Below, piece after piece: positions 1 to 9,949 of a DNA stretch of 64,000 nt. Location: the NCBI RefSeq assembly GCF_019973775.1, contig NZ_AP025032.1:930001-994000 (forward strand), in the 5' to 3' direction. Source of the stretch: Aureimonas sp. SA4125 (GTDB lineage: Bacteria > Pseudomonadota > Alphaproteobacteria > Rhizobiales > Rhizobiaceae). The stretch's first letter is position 1, and the number at the start of each line of letters is the position of its first letter. A model generated the notes under the pieces. It was given only the letters and a program-made list of their open reading frames with translations, did not search any database and had not been told where the DNA came from. The position numbers and the translations under genes are program-made.

Positions 1-62
1 TCTCGGGCCTACCGGCAAAAATTCGGCGTGCCGCCGACCGGGGAGCGGCGCTCGCGAAACGG

Positions 63-1106
63 CTAGGTCGCCGCCGCGCGCAGCAACATGCCGAACAGGT
101 CGCGCGGCTCGTCCGGATCGGCGAGGAGGTCGATCTCGGCATAGAAGCCGGTGCCCGGCAGTTTTGCCTTGACGTAGCGCAGGGCGGAAAAGTCCTCGGT
201 GGCAAAGCCCACGCTGTCGAACAGCGTGATCTGAGCGGCATCGCGGCGCCCGACCGCCCGGCCGGCGATCACCTCCGACAGCTCGGTCACGACGTGGTCG
301 GGGGCGAGCTGCTGGATCTCGCCCTCGATGCGCGTCTGCGGCGGGTATTCGACAAAGATGTCGGCGCGGTGGAGGATGCCGGGGTGGAGCTCGGTCTTGC
401 CCGGGCAGTCCCCGCCGACGGCGTTGATGTGGAGGCCCGCGCCGACGAGGTTGTCGGTGAGGATGGTGGCATTCTGCTTGTCGGCGGTCACGGTGGTGAC
501 GATGTCGGCGCCCTCGACCGCCGCCTCGACGCTCTGGCAGAGGGTAATGTCGAAGCCGAAGCCGGCGAGGTTCCTGCGGCATTTCTCGCTGGCCGAAGCG
601 TCGATGTCGTAGAGGCGCAGCCGGTCGATGCCGAGCAGCGCCTTGAAGGCGAGGGCTTGGAACTCCGACTGTGCGCCATTGCCGATGATCGCCATGGTGA
701 GCGAATCCTTGCGCGCCAGGTGTTTTGCCGCCACGGCCGAGGTCGCGGCGGTGCGCAGCGCGGTGAGGATGGTCATTTCCGAGAACAGCACGGGATAGCC
801 GTTGGCGACGTCGGCAAGGACGCCGAAGGCGGTCACCGTCTGGCGGCCGTCGCGCATGTTCTTCGGGTGGCCGTTGACGTATTTGAAGCCGTAGATGGCC
901 CCGTCCGAGGTCGGCATCAGCTCGATCACGCCTTCGGCGCTGTGCGAGGCGATGCGCGCCGTCTTGTCGAAGACCTCCCAGCGGGCGAAATCCTCCTCGA
1001 CGAAGGCGGAGAGCTCCAAGAGGAAGCGCTCGACGCCGATCGACAGCACCAGCTTCATCATGTGGTCGACGCTGACGAAGGGCACGAGGTTGAGCTTGCG
1101 GTCCAT
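63..1106 (-). CDS. ocd: Ornithine cyclodeaminase
   Basis: Converts L-ornithine to L-proline and ammonia with bound NAD. The protein is 347 residues, the normal length for the family (about 350). The Rossmann motif GNGAQSEFQ lies near residue 143, and the family signature [10 protein letters not shown], carrying the catalytic aspartate, lies near 233. A TTG lies two codons earlier, but the ATG at 1106 has a GGAG ribosome site nine bases upstream, so I chose the ATG. The arginase stop codon lies just upstream, so the two genes are co-transcribed and together take arginine through ornithine to proline. The family also includes lysine cyclodeaminase and ketimine reductases, but the arginase neighbour makes ornithine the likely substrate. 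Confidence 0.93.
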   Translation of the reverse strand: MDRKLNLVPFVSVDHMMKLVLSIGVERFLLELSAFVEEDFARWEVFDKTARIASHSAEGVIELMPTSDGAIYGFKYVNGHPKNMRDGRQTVTAFGVLADVANGYPVLFSEMTILTALRTAATSAVAAKHLARKDSLTMAIIGNGAQSEFQALAFKALLGIDRLRLYDIDASASEKCRRNLAGFGFDITLCQSVEAAVEGADIVTTVTADKQNATILTDNLVGAGLHINAVGGDCPGKTELHPGILHRADIFVEYPPQTRIEGEIQQLAPDHVVTELSEVIAGRAVGRRDAAQITLFDSVGFATEDFSALRYVKAKLPGTGFYAEIDLLADPDEPRDLFGMLLRAAAT

Positions 1107-1108
1107 AG

Positions 1109-2038
1109 TCAAAAACTCCGTGTCGGACGGTCGAGGACGCGGCGGCCCATCAGGCTGGCGGCGAGGTCGACCATCAGCAGCGCCGTGCGGCCGCGCTCGT
1201 CGAGGAAAGGGTTGAGCTCGACGAGGTCGAGGCTGCGCACGAGGCCGCTGTCGTGCAGCATTTCCATCACGAGATGCGCCTCGCGGAACGTCGCGCCGCC
1301 GGGCACGGTGGTGCCGACGCCGGGCGCGACGGCGGGATCGAGGAAATCGACGTCGAGGCTGACATGGAGAAGCCCGCCGGCGGCTTCGACCTTGGCGAGA
1401 AAGGCACCGACGAGCGGCGCGATGCCATGCTCGTCGATCGCCCGCATGTCGTGGACGAGGATGCCGGCCTCGCCGAGCGCCGCGCGCTCGGCCGGATCGA
1501 CGCTGCGAAGTCCCATCATGCAGACGTTCTCCGGCTTCACCGCCACGGCAAGCGGCGGGAAAACGCCGTCAAAGCCCGGGCGCCCGCTGGCATAGGCCAT
1601 CGGCACGCCGTGCAGGTTGCCGCTCTTCGTCGTGTCCGGCGTGTGGAAGTCGGGATGGGCGTCGAGCCAGAGCACGAAGAGCTCGCGCCCTTCCTCGGCC
1701 GCTCGCCGGCTCATGCCGGAGACGGTGCCGGCGGAAAGGCTGTGGTCGCCGCCGAGAAAGACCGGCAGGCCCTCGCCGCCCGCGGCAAAGGCAACCTCGG
1801 CCAACAGCTTTGTCCAGGCCGCCACTTCCGCGAGCTTCTTCAAGGCCGGATTGGCGTGGTCCTGTCGTTCCGAGGGCGCTTCCGGCGCGACATTGCCGCG
1901 ATCGACGACGGTGAAGCCGAGTTCCTGCAGCGCACCGGCAAGCCCCGCCGTGCGGTAGGCGCTCGGCCCCATGTCGCAGCCAAGCCGCCCGGCGCCGTCC
2001 TGCACGGGCACGCCGATGAGTATGCAGTTCCTGTCCAT
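1109..2038 (-). CDS. rocF: Arginase (ureohydrolase family)
   Basis: Hydrolyses L-arginine to ornithine and urea at a binuclear manganese centre. The 309-residue protein has the metal-ligand motifs [15 protein letters not shown] and SLDVDFLDP in the expected order. Most arginases read DAHxDxN at the second motif; here a histidine takes the place of the asparagine. An open frame runs 20 codons further upstream, but the ATG at 2038 follows a short GGGGGTTGC tract and begins at the usual [11 protein letters not shown] arginase start. It precedes ornithine cyclodeaminase on the same strand with almost no gap and is divergent from an Lrp-type gene, the usual arrangement for inducible arginine catabolism. 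Agmatinase is a less likely alternative. Confidence 0.92.
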   Translation of the reverse strand: MDRNCILIGVPVQDGAGRLGCDMGPSAYRTAGLAGALQELGFTVVDRGNVAPEAPSERQDHANPALKKLAEVAAWTKLLAEVAFAAGGEGLPVFLGGDHSLSAGTVSGMSRRAAEEGRELFVLWLDAHPDFHTPDTTKSGNLHGVPMAYASGRPGFDGVFPPLAVAVKPENVCMMGLRSVDPAERAALGEAGILVHDMRAIDEHGIAPLVGAFLAKVEAAGGLLHVSLDVDFLDPAVAPGVGTTVPGGATFREAHLVMEMLHDSGLVRSLDLVELNPFLDERGRTALLMVDLAASLMGRRVLDRPTRSF

Positions 2039-2097
2039 CGCAACCCCCTTCTGGTCATGCGAGGCTAACAGGGGAGACTGGCGGAACGAACGAGACA

Positions 2098-2152
2098 TAT
2101 TGGCAAAATGGACGATAAAGGCTATCAGATTGCGTAATATCGTTTGCCATTA
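2098..2152. promoter_or_regulatory. Inverted repeat in the arginase/Lrp divergent promoter
   Basis: TTGGCAAA at 2100-2107 and its inverse TTTGCCA at 2143-2149 lie in the 144-bp region between the arginase start and the Lrp-type start. Lrp-family octamers commonly bind spaced half-sites in such regions. The role as operator is inferred from position and symmetry only. Confidence 0.35.
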
Positions 2153-2182
2153 TGGGCTGGCACCGGGATTGGAAGGGCCCCC

Positions 2183-2620
2183 ATGGACGATCTCGACCGT
2201 CAGCTGATCACGCATCTGCGCCACAATGGCCGGCGCTCGGTCTCCGACATCGCGCTGGAGCTGGGCGTCTCGCGCGCCACGGTCCGGGCGCGGATCGAGC
2301 GAATGGAGGAGCGCGGCGATATCGTCGGCTACACCGTGATCCTCAGGGCCGACGCGGTGTCGCTGCCGGTGCGCGGGCTGACGCTGATCGAGGTCGAGGG
2401 CCGCAAGGCCGACCGCGTCGTCGAGGCGCTGGCCGGATTTCCGGAGATCGGCGCGGTGCATACCACCAATGGGCGCTGGGACCTCGTCGTCGAGATTTCC
2501 GCGCAGAGCCTTTCCGATCTCGACGCCGTCCTGCGTCGCATGCGCCTCATCGACGGCATCACCACCTCCGAGACGAATCTGCTGCTGGCAACGCCGCGCA
2601 GCACCCGGGCAAGACTGTAG
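2183..2620 (+). CDS. Lrp/AsnC family transcriptional regulator
   Basis: A 145-residue DNA-binding regulator of the leucine-responsive (Lrp/AsnC) family. An N-terminal winged helix-turn-helix (residues about 5-50, with SVSDIALELGVSRATVRARI) is followed by a RAM effector-binding domain (about 65-140). The ATG at 2183 is preceded by GGAAGGG. An upstream in-frame ATG at 2144 adds 13 residues that do not fit the family start. It is divergent from the arginase-ocd operon, so it probably senses arginine or ornithine and activates that operon, as ArgR/PutR-type Lrp proteins do in related bacteria. The target is inferred from position. Confidence 0.9.
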   Translation: MDDLDRQLITHLRHNGRRSVSDIALELGVSRATVRARIERMEERGDIVGYTVILRADAVSLPVRGLTLIEVEGRKADRVVEALAGFPEIGAVHTTNGRWDLVVEISAQSLSDLDAVLRRMRLIDGITTSETNLLLATPRSTRARL

Positions 2621-2824
2621 GGACCGGCACGCCGGCAAGCCGGCGCGTGCGCACAATCGTCGGGATCCGCATGCCCGCGACGCCGGCGCTTCCGGGCCGA
2701 TGGCCGATGAGAGCCGCGGGACAGGAGCCCGAACGAAAATCTCCCTTTTCGCCCGAAATTAGATTGGCATACGTCGCAGCCGATCCGCCCCGGGCATAAG
2801 TCTCCGACAACCCCGGAGCATCCC

Positions 2825-4021
2825 ATGTCATCGATCGCCGCTTCTTCCACGCGCCTGTCCGTTCCCCCATCCTTCGGAACGGCCGGTTACGTCTCCCTTG
2901 CCATCCTTCTTGCCGGCACGCTGGCGCTCGGCATGGGCTACGGCCCGGCCCATGGAGCGCTCTTCCTTGTCGGCGGGGGGCTCGGCATTGCGCTCTACCA
3001 CGCCTCCTTCGGTTTCACCGCGGCGTGGCGGGCCTTCATTCTGGAGGGTCGCGGCCGCGGGCTGAGAGCGCAGATGGTGCTTCTCGCCCTGGCGGTGGTG
3101 CTGTTCTTTCCCGCGCTCGCGGCGGGAACGCTGTTCGGCAACCCGGTGGCCGGGCTCGTCCAGCCGCTCAGCCTCTCGGTCGTCATCGGTGCCTTCATGT
3201 TCGGCCTAGGCATGCAGCTCGGCGGCGGCTGCGCCTCCGGCACGCTGTTCACCGCCGGCGGCGGCAATGCGCGCATGCTGGTGACGCTGTTCTTCTTCGT
3301 CGTCGGTTCCGTCCTCGCCACGGTGAACTTCGACTGGTGGGTGTCGCTTCCCTCCTTTGCGCCGGTCACGCTGGTCTCGCTCGGCGCACCGGTCGGCATC
3401 CTCGTCTCGCTCGCCCTTTTCGCGGCGATTGCGGCTCTCACCGTCGTCGTCGAGAAGCGGCGCAACGGCGCCCTCGAAGAAGCACCGGCGGCGCCGCGCC
3501 ACGGACTGGCGCGCTATCTCAGGGGGCCCTGGCCGATCCTCGCGGGCGCCGTGGCGCTGGCTGTCCTCAACTTCGCCACCCTCGCGCTTGCCGGGCGCCC
3601 CTGGGGCATCACCTCGGCCTTCGCGCTCTGGGGCGCCAAGGGAGCGGAGATCATCGGTTTCGACCCGTCCGCCTGGGCCTACTGGCAGAGCGCCGGCAAT
3701 GCCAAGGCATTGCAGGCCAGCGTGTTCGCCGATGTCACCTCGGTCATGGATTTCGGCATCATTGCCGGTGCCATGCTGGCGGCCGTCCTCGCCGGAAAGT
3801 TCGCCCCGAACTTCCGCATCCCGCTGCGCTCGCTCCTCGCCGCCGTCGTCGGCGGGCTGTTGCTCGGCTATGGCTCGCGCATCGCCTATGGCTGCAACAT
3901 CGGCGCCTATTTCTCCGGCATCGCCTCGGGCAGCCTGCACGGCTGGCTCTGGGCCGTGGCGGCCTTCGCCGGGAACATCGTCGGCATCAAGTTCCGGCCC
4001 GCGTTCTTCGGCCGCGCTTGA
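2825..4021 (+). CDS. YeeE/YedE family transporter (thiosulfate uptake TsuA-like)
   Basis: An integral inner-membrane protein of 398 residues with about ten hydrophobic segments arranged as two homologous halves. Each half carries the glycine/cysteine signature of the YeeE/YedE (Sulf_transp) family: GGGCASGTLFTAG near residue 136 and YGCNIGAYFSGIASG near 357. In characterised TsuA proteins the conserved cysteines relay thiosulfate through the membrane. GGAG lies just before the ATG. The gene stands alone, with a strong hairpin about 75 bp downstream. No TsuB (TusA-like) partner is adjacent, so thiosulfate is the best family-based guess but not proven; other sulfur compounds or selenium-linked roles are possible. 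Confidence 0.85.
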   Translation: MSSIAASSTRLSVPPSFGTAGYVSLAILLAGTLALGMGYGPAHGALFLVGGGLGIALYHASFGFTAAWRAFILEGRGRGLRAQMVLLALAVVLFFPALAAGTLFGNPVAGLVQPLSLSVVIGAFMFGLGMQLGGGCASGTLFTAGGGNARMLVTLFFFVVGSVLATVNFDWWVSLPSFAPVTLVSLGAPVGILVSLALFAAIAALTVVVEKRRNGALEEAPAAPRHGLARYLRGPWPILAGAVALAVLNFATLALAGRPWGITSAFALWGAKGAEIIGFDPSAWAYWQSAGNAKALQASVFADVTSVMDFGIIAGAMLAAVLAGKFAPNFRIPLRSLLAAVVGGLLLGYGSRIAYGCNIGAYFSGIASGSLHGWLWAVAAFAGNIVGIKFRPAFFGRA

Positions 4022-4097
4022 GTGGCGGCAGGACCGCCTTTGGACGCTCCGACTGTCCGATCCGGGCGGCCGATCGACTGGGCCTTCTGATCAAGAT

Positions 4098-4131
4098 GGC
4101 GCAGGCTCCATCCCCCGGTGGAGCCTGCGCC
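4098..4131 (+). terminator. Hairpin terminator after the YeeE/TsuA-like gene
   Basis: A perfect 13-bp GC-rich stem (4098-4110 pairing with 4119-4131) with an eight-base loop lies 77 bp after the stop codon. There is no U-run, so termination is inferred. Confidence 0.55.
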
Positions 4132-4240
4132 GACCGGCAAGGACCTGCATCCGTCCCGCATGGGGTCCTCGCCCTTGCGCCCCAGCTTTCGCTCGCCCCT
4201 CCAGGCGTCGATCGCGGGTCGCAACTCGCGTGTGCTGGCC

Positions 4241-5083
4241 TCAGTGCGACATCAGCACCGGCACGGTCATGTGCCGGAGGATATGCCGCGTCACGCCGCC
4301 GAACAGCATTTCGCGCACGCGCGAATGGCCGAAGCATCCCATGACGAGAAGGTCCGAGCCCTGGTCGGCAAGGCTCGACAGGATGTCGTCGCCGACGGAG
4401 AGATCGCCGCTGAAGGACGTGGCCGCCTCGACCGCGACGTCCTGGCGCGCGAGCGCGAGGACGAGATCGTCTGCGGTGGCGAGGCCCGGGGTCGGACGAT
4501 CATTCCGCGGATCGATGGTCAGCACCCGCACACGGCTGGCCGTCTTCAGGAGCGGCAGGGCATCGGCGGCAGCGCGGGCGGCCTCGCGCGTGCCGTTCCA
4601 GGCAATGAGGACGCGGTCGCCAACCCGCTCGAAGCGCCCGGCATAGGGCACGATCAGCACCGGGCGGCCACAGCCCATCACGAGGTCGGCCAGCACCGGG
4701 TCGCTGCCGGCGGCGGCATCGGGTCCCTGGCCGGCGATGACGAGGTCGGCGCACATGGCATGGCGGTTGAGGATGCGGCCATCGTCCGGCCGCACGGTCT
4801 CTTCCCGCCGCCATTCGCTCCGGTCTGCGCCGGCAGCACTCACCTTCCGGCGGAAGATCTCCTCGATGGCCTCCGCCTCCTCAACACGCAGGCGCCGCGT
4901 CTCGGCGATGAATTCGGCAGGAATTTCGGCGGGAAACATGCCGACCATGCTGCCGATGTCGGCAGCCAGCACATGAACGCCGACGAGATGGGCGTCATGG
5001 CGCTCGGCGAGCGACAGCGCAACGTCCACGAGAGCCGCGGCGCGCGCCTTGGAATCGAGCACGACCAGGATCGTCTTGTACAT
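4241..5083 (-). CDS. Tandem universal stress protein (two Usp domains)
   Basis: A cytoplasmic protein of 280 residues made of two UspA domains (about 1-145 and 150-280). The second domain keeps the ATP-binding pattern G-x2-G-x9-G in GCFGHSRVREMLFGG near the C-terminus. The first half is degenerate, as is usual in tandem Usp proteins. The ATG at 5083 is preceded by GGGAGGA. It lies in the same direction as a second tandem Usp gene, but each has its own upstream region. A likely FNR/FixK box about 80 bp upstream of the start suggests induction when oxygen is low. Usp proteins support survival during arrest and respiratory stress; no specific reaction can be assigned. Confidence 0.9.
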   Translation of the reverse strand: MYKTILVVLDSKARAAALVDVALSLAERHDAHLVGVHVLAADIGSMVGMFPAEIPAEFIAETRRLRVEEAEAIEEIFRRKVSAAGADRSEWRREETVRPDDGRILNRHAMCADLVIAGQGPDAAAGSDPVLADLVMGCGRPVLIVPYAGRFERVGDRVLIAWNGTREAARAAADALPLLKTASRVRVLTIDPRNDRPTPGLATADDLVLALARQDVAVEAATSFSGDLSVGDDILSSLADQGSDLLVMGCFGHSRVREMLFGGVTRHILRHMTVPVLMSH

Positions 5084-5160
5084 CGCTGTCCTCCCAAAGC
5101 CGGCATGCCGCGCGGGCTGCCCTGATGATCGGACGCTGCGCCTTTCGCCAGGGGAAAACT

Positions 5161-5174
5161 TTGATCTGACGCAA
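5161..5174 (-). promoter_or_regulatory. Probable FNR/FixK-type box upstream of the first Usp gene
   Basis: TTGATCTGACGCAA matches the TTGAT-N4-ATCAA consensus of Crp/Fnr-type oxygen regulators at eight of ten fixed positions. It lies 78 bp before the start codon at 5083, a suitable place for activation. Confidence 0.55.
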
Positions 5175-5260
5175 ATCCCTGCATCGCAGCCATGGCGGAT
5201 GTCGCAGTGGACGAGCCGCCAGAGCCTACGCTCGGGCGGGCCCGGATGCTGCCGAAAGTG

Positions 5261-6187
5261 TCAGTGCGCCATCAGGAGAGGAACGACGCTTTTCGTCAGG
5301 AGGTCGCGGGTGACGCCGCCGAGGAGGAATTCGCGCAGGCGCGATCGGCCATAGGCGCCGATGACGATGAGCTCCGCCCCGACGAGGGCGGCCTCGTTGA
5401 GCAGTCCATCGGCAGGGCTCGTCCCGTTGGCGACGCTTCTCACCTCGATCGCAATGCCATGCCGCGCGAGGTGACGGGCCATGTCGGCTGCGGGCGGGCT
5501 CGCGCGCGGATCGGCGGAGTTCGTTTCCCTGACTTCGACGAGAAAGACGCGCTCGGCATTTTTCAGGAAGGGAAGCGCTGCCGCGATGGCATGCGAGCAT
5601 TCGGTCGTGTCGCGCCAGCCGATGAGGATCCTGTCGGGATCCTTGGGGTGCGATGCTTCCGGCGGGACGACGAAGGCGGGTGCGCCGGCATCGAAAAGGA
5701 CGGATTCGAGGAGATCGGGCCAGCGGGACGAACCGCCATAGGGCCGCCCCATAATGACGAGGTCGACCGCCCGGGCGAATTGCGCGACGGCGCGCCCAAG
5801 CTCGTGCGACATGCCGTCGATGCGCAGGAGGTCGGTCCCCGCCCCGAGGAGCAGCAGCCGCTGTCGCGCCTGTGCCTCGGCCTTGTCGAAGAGGGCGGCG
5901 TCGTTCTGCCAGAAGGCCGCGGAGAGCCGTTCCAGTTCCGGCTCGAGCGTGACGAGGGCGGCGGGAATGGCATGGGTGATGACACCGCGGACATGCGCAC
6001 TGAAGACGGTGGCGATCATCTCGGCATGGGCGAGATTGGCCAGATCCTGTGTCGATCCATCGAGATGGACGAGGATGTCGCGGACCGCATCGACCGTGAC
6101 GGCCGTGCGCGCCATGTCGTCTGTCGATGCCGCTGACTTGTCGGCGAAGGCGGCCGTGCTGATGGCACTCGTCCCCAATCCGTTCAT
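5261..6187 (-). CDS. Tandem universal stress protein (two Usp domains)
   Basis: A 308-residue cytoplasmic protein with two UspA folds. It has an N-terminal extension of about 30 residues (alanine/threonine-rich), then domain 1 (about 35-175) and domain 2 (about 185-308). Domain 2 ends with the ATP-binding loop GAYGRSRLREFLLGG (G-x2-G-x9-G). The frame stays open to 6262, but the ATG at 6187 has a GGGAGG site ten bases upstream, so I use it. A perfect FNR/FixK palindrome lies about 75 bp upstream. It is paralogous to the preceding tandem Usp gene but only moderately alike, so the pair is not a recent duplication. Confidence 0.9.
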   Translation of the reverse strand: MNGLGTSAISTAAFADKSAASTDDMARTAVTVDAVRDILVHLDGSTQDLANLAHAEMIATVFSAHVRGVITHAIPAALVTLEPELERLSAAFWQNDAALFDKAEAQARQRLLLLGAGTDLLRIDGMSHELGRAVAQFARAVDLVIMGRPYGGSSRWPDLLESVLFDAGAPAFVVPPEASHPKDPDRILIGWRDTTECSHAIAAALPFLKNAERVFLVEVRETNSADPRASPPAADMARHLARHGIAIEVRSVANGTSPADGLLNEAALVGAELIVIGAYGRSRLREFLLGGVTRDLLTKSVVPLLMAH

Positions 6188-6261
6188 CGCAATGCCGCCT
6201 CCCGCAGATGAAGAAGAGACCTCTCCACGGCCGGATTGTCGCACCTCTGGAAATTCAGGCA

Positions 6262-6275
6262 TTGATCCCGATCAA
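6262..6275 (-). promoter_or_regulatory. Perfect FNR/FixK-type box upstream of the second Usp gene
   Basis: TTGATCCCGATCAA is an exact TTGAT-N4-ATCAA palindrome, extended by flanking GCA/TGC to 20 bp of symmetry. It lies 75 bp before the start at 6187. This is the classical binding sequence of Fnr/Anr/FixK activators. Confidence 0.8.
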
Positions 6276-6511
6276 TGCGGGGAGGTGGGCAGGACGGGCG
6301 TCGTGGGGAGTGGCCGCCCGTTATGGCGGACGCGCTTGGTACCGGGATGACGAAGACGCGGGCCGTGTCGACCGGCGCTCGAACCGGCACGTGGCGGTCC
6401 GGGCCTTCGCCCGATGTTGACGATCTGCCGCCCGGCGCTCCGAAGAGGACCGGGCCGGCGATTTCCTGCCGGAGCCCGCCGAACGATCGCGCTGACCCCT
6501 CGCTGCCGATG

Positions 6512-7408
6512 TCAGCTGCGGTTTACGTATTTGCGCCAGTCGTGCACGTCCTCGAAGCCCAGCACCTCCCGGATCTTGCGATTGGACAAGGGAGCTTCCC
6601 GTGGCCCCAGTTCGCGCGTCAGCGCAATATCGGGACAGTACTTTGCCAGGAACTCCGCCGTCGGCAGGTCGGCGGTGATGGTGTCGTTCACCGCGTTGAA
6701 AACCTGGAAGCCGAGGCCGTCCTTGCCGAGGCAAAGATCGACGATCTGGCCGAGATCGCGCGCGTCGATATAGCTCCACGCATTGCGCTTGCGCGACATC
6801 GGATCGTCGAGGAAAGCGGGGAACATGTCGTATTCGTGCGGCTCGATCACATTGCCGATGCGCAAGGCGTAGATGTCGGCGCCCGAGCGCATGGCGAACG
6901 CCCGCGCCGTCTTCTCATTCACGACCTTCGACAGCCCGTAGCTGTCCATCGGGTCGATGTCGTAGTCCTCTTCCAGCGGGAAGGAGTGATAGTCCTTGTC
7001 GCCCTCGGCAAAGCAGACGCCGTAGGTCGTCTCGCTCGACGCGATGATGATCTTGCGGATGCCGAGCTTCACCGCGGCCTCGATGACGTTGTAGGTGCTG
7101 ACCGTGTTGATGCGGAAGGTCTCGTTGTCAGGCCGGATGAGGACACGCGGCACGGCCGCGAAATGCACGACGGCATCGATCGGGGCCGGGCCCTGGCCGG
7201 TCTCGAAGCCATCGAGGCCGAAATGCGAGGACAAGGCGTTGAACACCTGGCCGCTGTCGGCGACGTCGGCGATCAGCGTGTTGACGCCGGGATGGTCGAG
7301 CGGGACGAGATCGACATTGAGCACCTCATGCCCCTTGTCCACGAGATAGGGCACGACGTGGCGTCCGGCCTTGCCGGTGCCGCCGGTGAAAACGATGCGT
7401 TTGCTCAT
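6512..7408 (-). CDS. NAD(P)-dependent epimerase/dehydratase family protein
   Basis: An extended short-chain dehydrogenase of 298 residues. The nucleotide-binding motif TGGTGKAG starts at about residue 8, SSETTYG near 125 supplies the catalytic serine/threonine region, and YGLSK near 152 supplies the YxxxK pair. The ATG at 7408 follows a GGGAG site; the open frame extends nine codons further without support. It is downstream of and co-directional with a ribose/fructose-type ABC permease and ATPase, so it probably acts on the imported sugar or polyol, as a sugar dehydrogenase or epimerase. The exact substrate is not deducible. Confidence 0.85.
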   Translation of the reverse strand: MSKRIVFTGGTGKAGRHVVPYLVDKGHEVLNVDLVPLDHPGVNTLIADVADSGQVFNALSSHFGLDGFETGQGPAPIDAVVHFAAVPRVLIRPDNETFRINTVSTYNVIEAAVKLGIRKIIIASSETTYGVCFAEGDKDYHSFPLEEDYDIDPMDSYGLSKVVNEKTARAFAMRSGADIYALRIGNVIEPHEYDMFPAFLDDPMSRKRNAWSYIDARDLGQIVDLCLGKDGLGFQVFNAVNDTITADLPTAEFLAKYCPDIALTRELGPREAPLSNRKIREVLGFEDVHDWRKYVNRS

Positions 7409-7543
7409 GAATTTCTCCCAGTAAAGAGCGGGCACCGCAATGTGGCCCCGGCGGGTGCGGCCGGTAGACGCAAAGCGATGCCGTGGTCAGGCAGCGAGGG
7501 CGCTGGGTCGAAAAGGCAAGGTCTGAGGCGCTGCCGGGGCGAT

Positions 7544-8542
7544 CTATTCGCTTTGCCGGAAGTTGCGCAGACGATCGAAGAGGACGGCCATGAGGATCGC
7601 GCCGCCGATGAACGTGCCCTGCCAGAAGGCGTTGATGCCGAGGAGACCGAGGCTGTTGCGGATCACCTCGATCAGCGCCGCACCGACCAGGGCACCGAAG
7701 GCGGTCCCGACGCCACCGGCGAGATTGGCGCCGCCGATGACCGCGGCGGCGATAACCTGCAATTCCATGCCGGCGCCGATATTCGTCGTGACGGCGCCGA
7801 GCCAGCCGGTCTGGATGATGCCGGCGATGCCCGCCGACAACGCCGAGATCATGTAGACTGCGACCTTGATCGGCTTGACCGGCACGCCCGTCAGCGTCGC
7901 CGCATGCTCGTTGCCGCCGATGGCGAAGACATGGCGGCCGAACTTCGTCCAGCGCAGGACGAAGCCGGTAATCAGCGCCAGGACGACCATGTAGATCACC
8001 GGATTGGCGATGCCGAACAGCCAGGCGCCGCCGCCGAGCGACAGGAGCTTGTCGTGGTCAGGCCCGAACTGGAAGACGACGGTGTTGTTCGACGCGACCA
8101 TGGCGAGGCTGCGCGCCACCGAGAGCATGCCGAGCGTCACCACGAAGGGCGGGAAATCGAGATAGGCGACGAGGATGCCGTTGAACGCGCCGACGACGAG
8201 GGCGGTGCCGATCGCCGCGAGGATGCCGACCTCGATCGAGTAGCCGGCATTCATCGTCACAGCCAGCACCATGCTGCAAAGGCACAGGACCGATCCGACC
8301 GAGAGATCGATGCCGCCCGAGATGATCACCATGGTCATCCCCAGCGCGATGATCGCGGTGAAGGTGACGTTGCGGCTGATGTTGTAGAGATTCTTCGACG
8401 AGGCGAAGGAATCGGTGGCGAAGGACAGGAAGAGGCAGGCCAGAAGCAGTGCGGCCAGGACCCAGAAGGTCTGGCTCGCCATCTGCGTCGCCAGCCAGCT
8501 CTTCGGCTTGTGTTCGATGGGCTGATCCAGGGAAAGGGCCAT
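7544..8542 (-). CDS. Sugar ABC transporter permease (RbsC/FrcC type)
   Basis: Inner-membrane permease of 332 residues with about ten hydrophobic helices and the BPD_transp_2 family features, including the central stretch GGIDLSVGSVL and the late GGANLAGGVGTAFGALVGA loop. It forms the channel of a class-2 sugar importer with the ATPase encoded just upstream and the binding protein encoded divergently. Family members carry ribose, xylose, fructose or myo-inositol. Because the ATPase has a single domain, the system resembles rhizobial FrcBCA more than RbsABC. Confidence 0.92.
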   Translation of the reverse strand: MALSLDQPIEHKPKSWLATQMASQTFWVLAALLLACLFLSFATDSFASSKNLYNISRNVTFTAIIALGMTMVIISGGIDLSVGSVLCLCSMVLAVTMNAGYSIEVGILAAIGTALVVGAFNGILVAYLDFPPFVVTLGMLSVARSLAMVASNNTVVFQFGPDHDKLLSLGGGAWLFGIANPVIYMVVLALITGFVLRWTKFGRHVFAIGGNEHAATLTGVPVKPIKVAVYMISALSAGIAGIIQTGWLGAVTTNIGAGMELQVIAAAVIGGANLAGGVGTAFGALVGAALIEVIRNSLGLLGINAFWQGTFIGGAILMAVLFDRLRNFRQSE

Positions 8543-8610
8543 GGTCGATCTTCTCGAAATGTTGCCCGGAATGTCCGGGAATGGTGGCGGCGCCGGGCGT
8601 GCCGGGCCTG

Positions 8611-9351
<741 letters not shown>

Positions 9352-9949
9352 GCGGCATCGATCCTTCGGCGCATCATTGGGCAGACAGGCTTCGCTCTCG
9401 TCGTCGATGCCGGTTCCGATTCTCGTTCTTCTCGTCGAAAAGAAGAGATCGGGGCCAATAGCGCATACTCCTCCGCCGGGCGTCAATCGCGGTTTTATTG
9501 TGCAATGCAATATAGATGCCGGTTGCGACGCAAAAATAATCCGATGCTCGGAATAAATACTGTTGACCACCACTCGAAGCCAAGCTTAGATCGTCGGGAG
9601 GGTGATGCGGGATCTCCCGAACTCGTCGGAGACCGACGGTTTCCGTCAGCTTTCGCTGAATGCCGGCAGCGGTCGGGAACGTTGCGTCACCGTCCGTCGG
9701 CATGCCGGCGGTGCAGGGAACGTGCGGCGGCCGACGGCCGCGGCAAGTGTTTTAGGGATCAGGCTGCAGGAAGGATCCTTCGGGATCGACGTCGTGCGGT
9801 GCGCAAGACAATCGATCGCAGACCCCTTCGATCATCCATGCCGGAGCGCTTCCGGTCTTCGTCCGGCGAAACAGCAGTCGTCAGAACTGCCGCCGTCACC
9901 ATCCGTAAAACGCCTCACGAGGGCGGCGGGTACACATCGGGAGGAATGC
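9352..9949. other. 598-bp divergent intergenic region without a gene
   Basis: This separates the ATPase-permease-epimerase unit (minus) from the binding-protein gene (plus). It must hold both promoters. Around 9470-9560 it is relatively AT-rich, with TTTTATTGTGCAATGCAATA. Reading frames here are short, lack ribosome sites and do not resemble proteins. No operator was identified with confidence. Confidence 0.5.
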
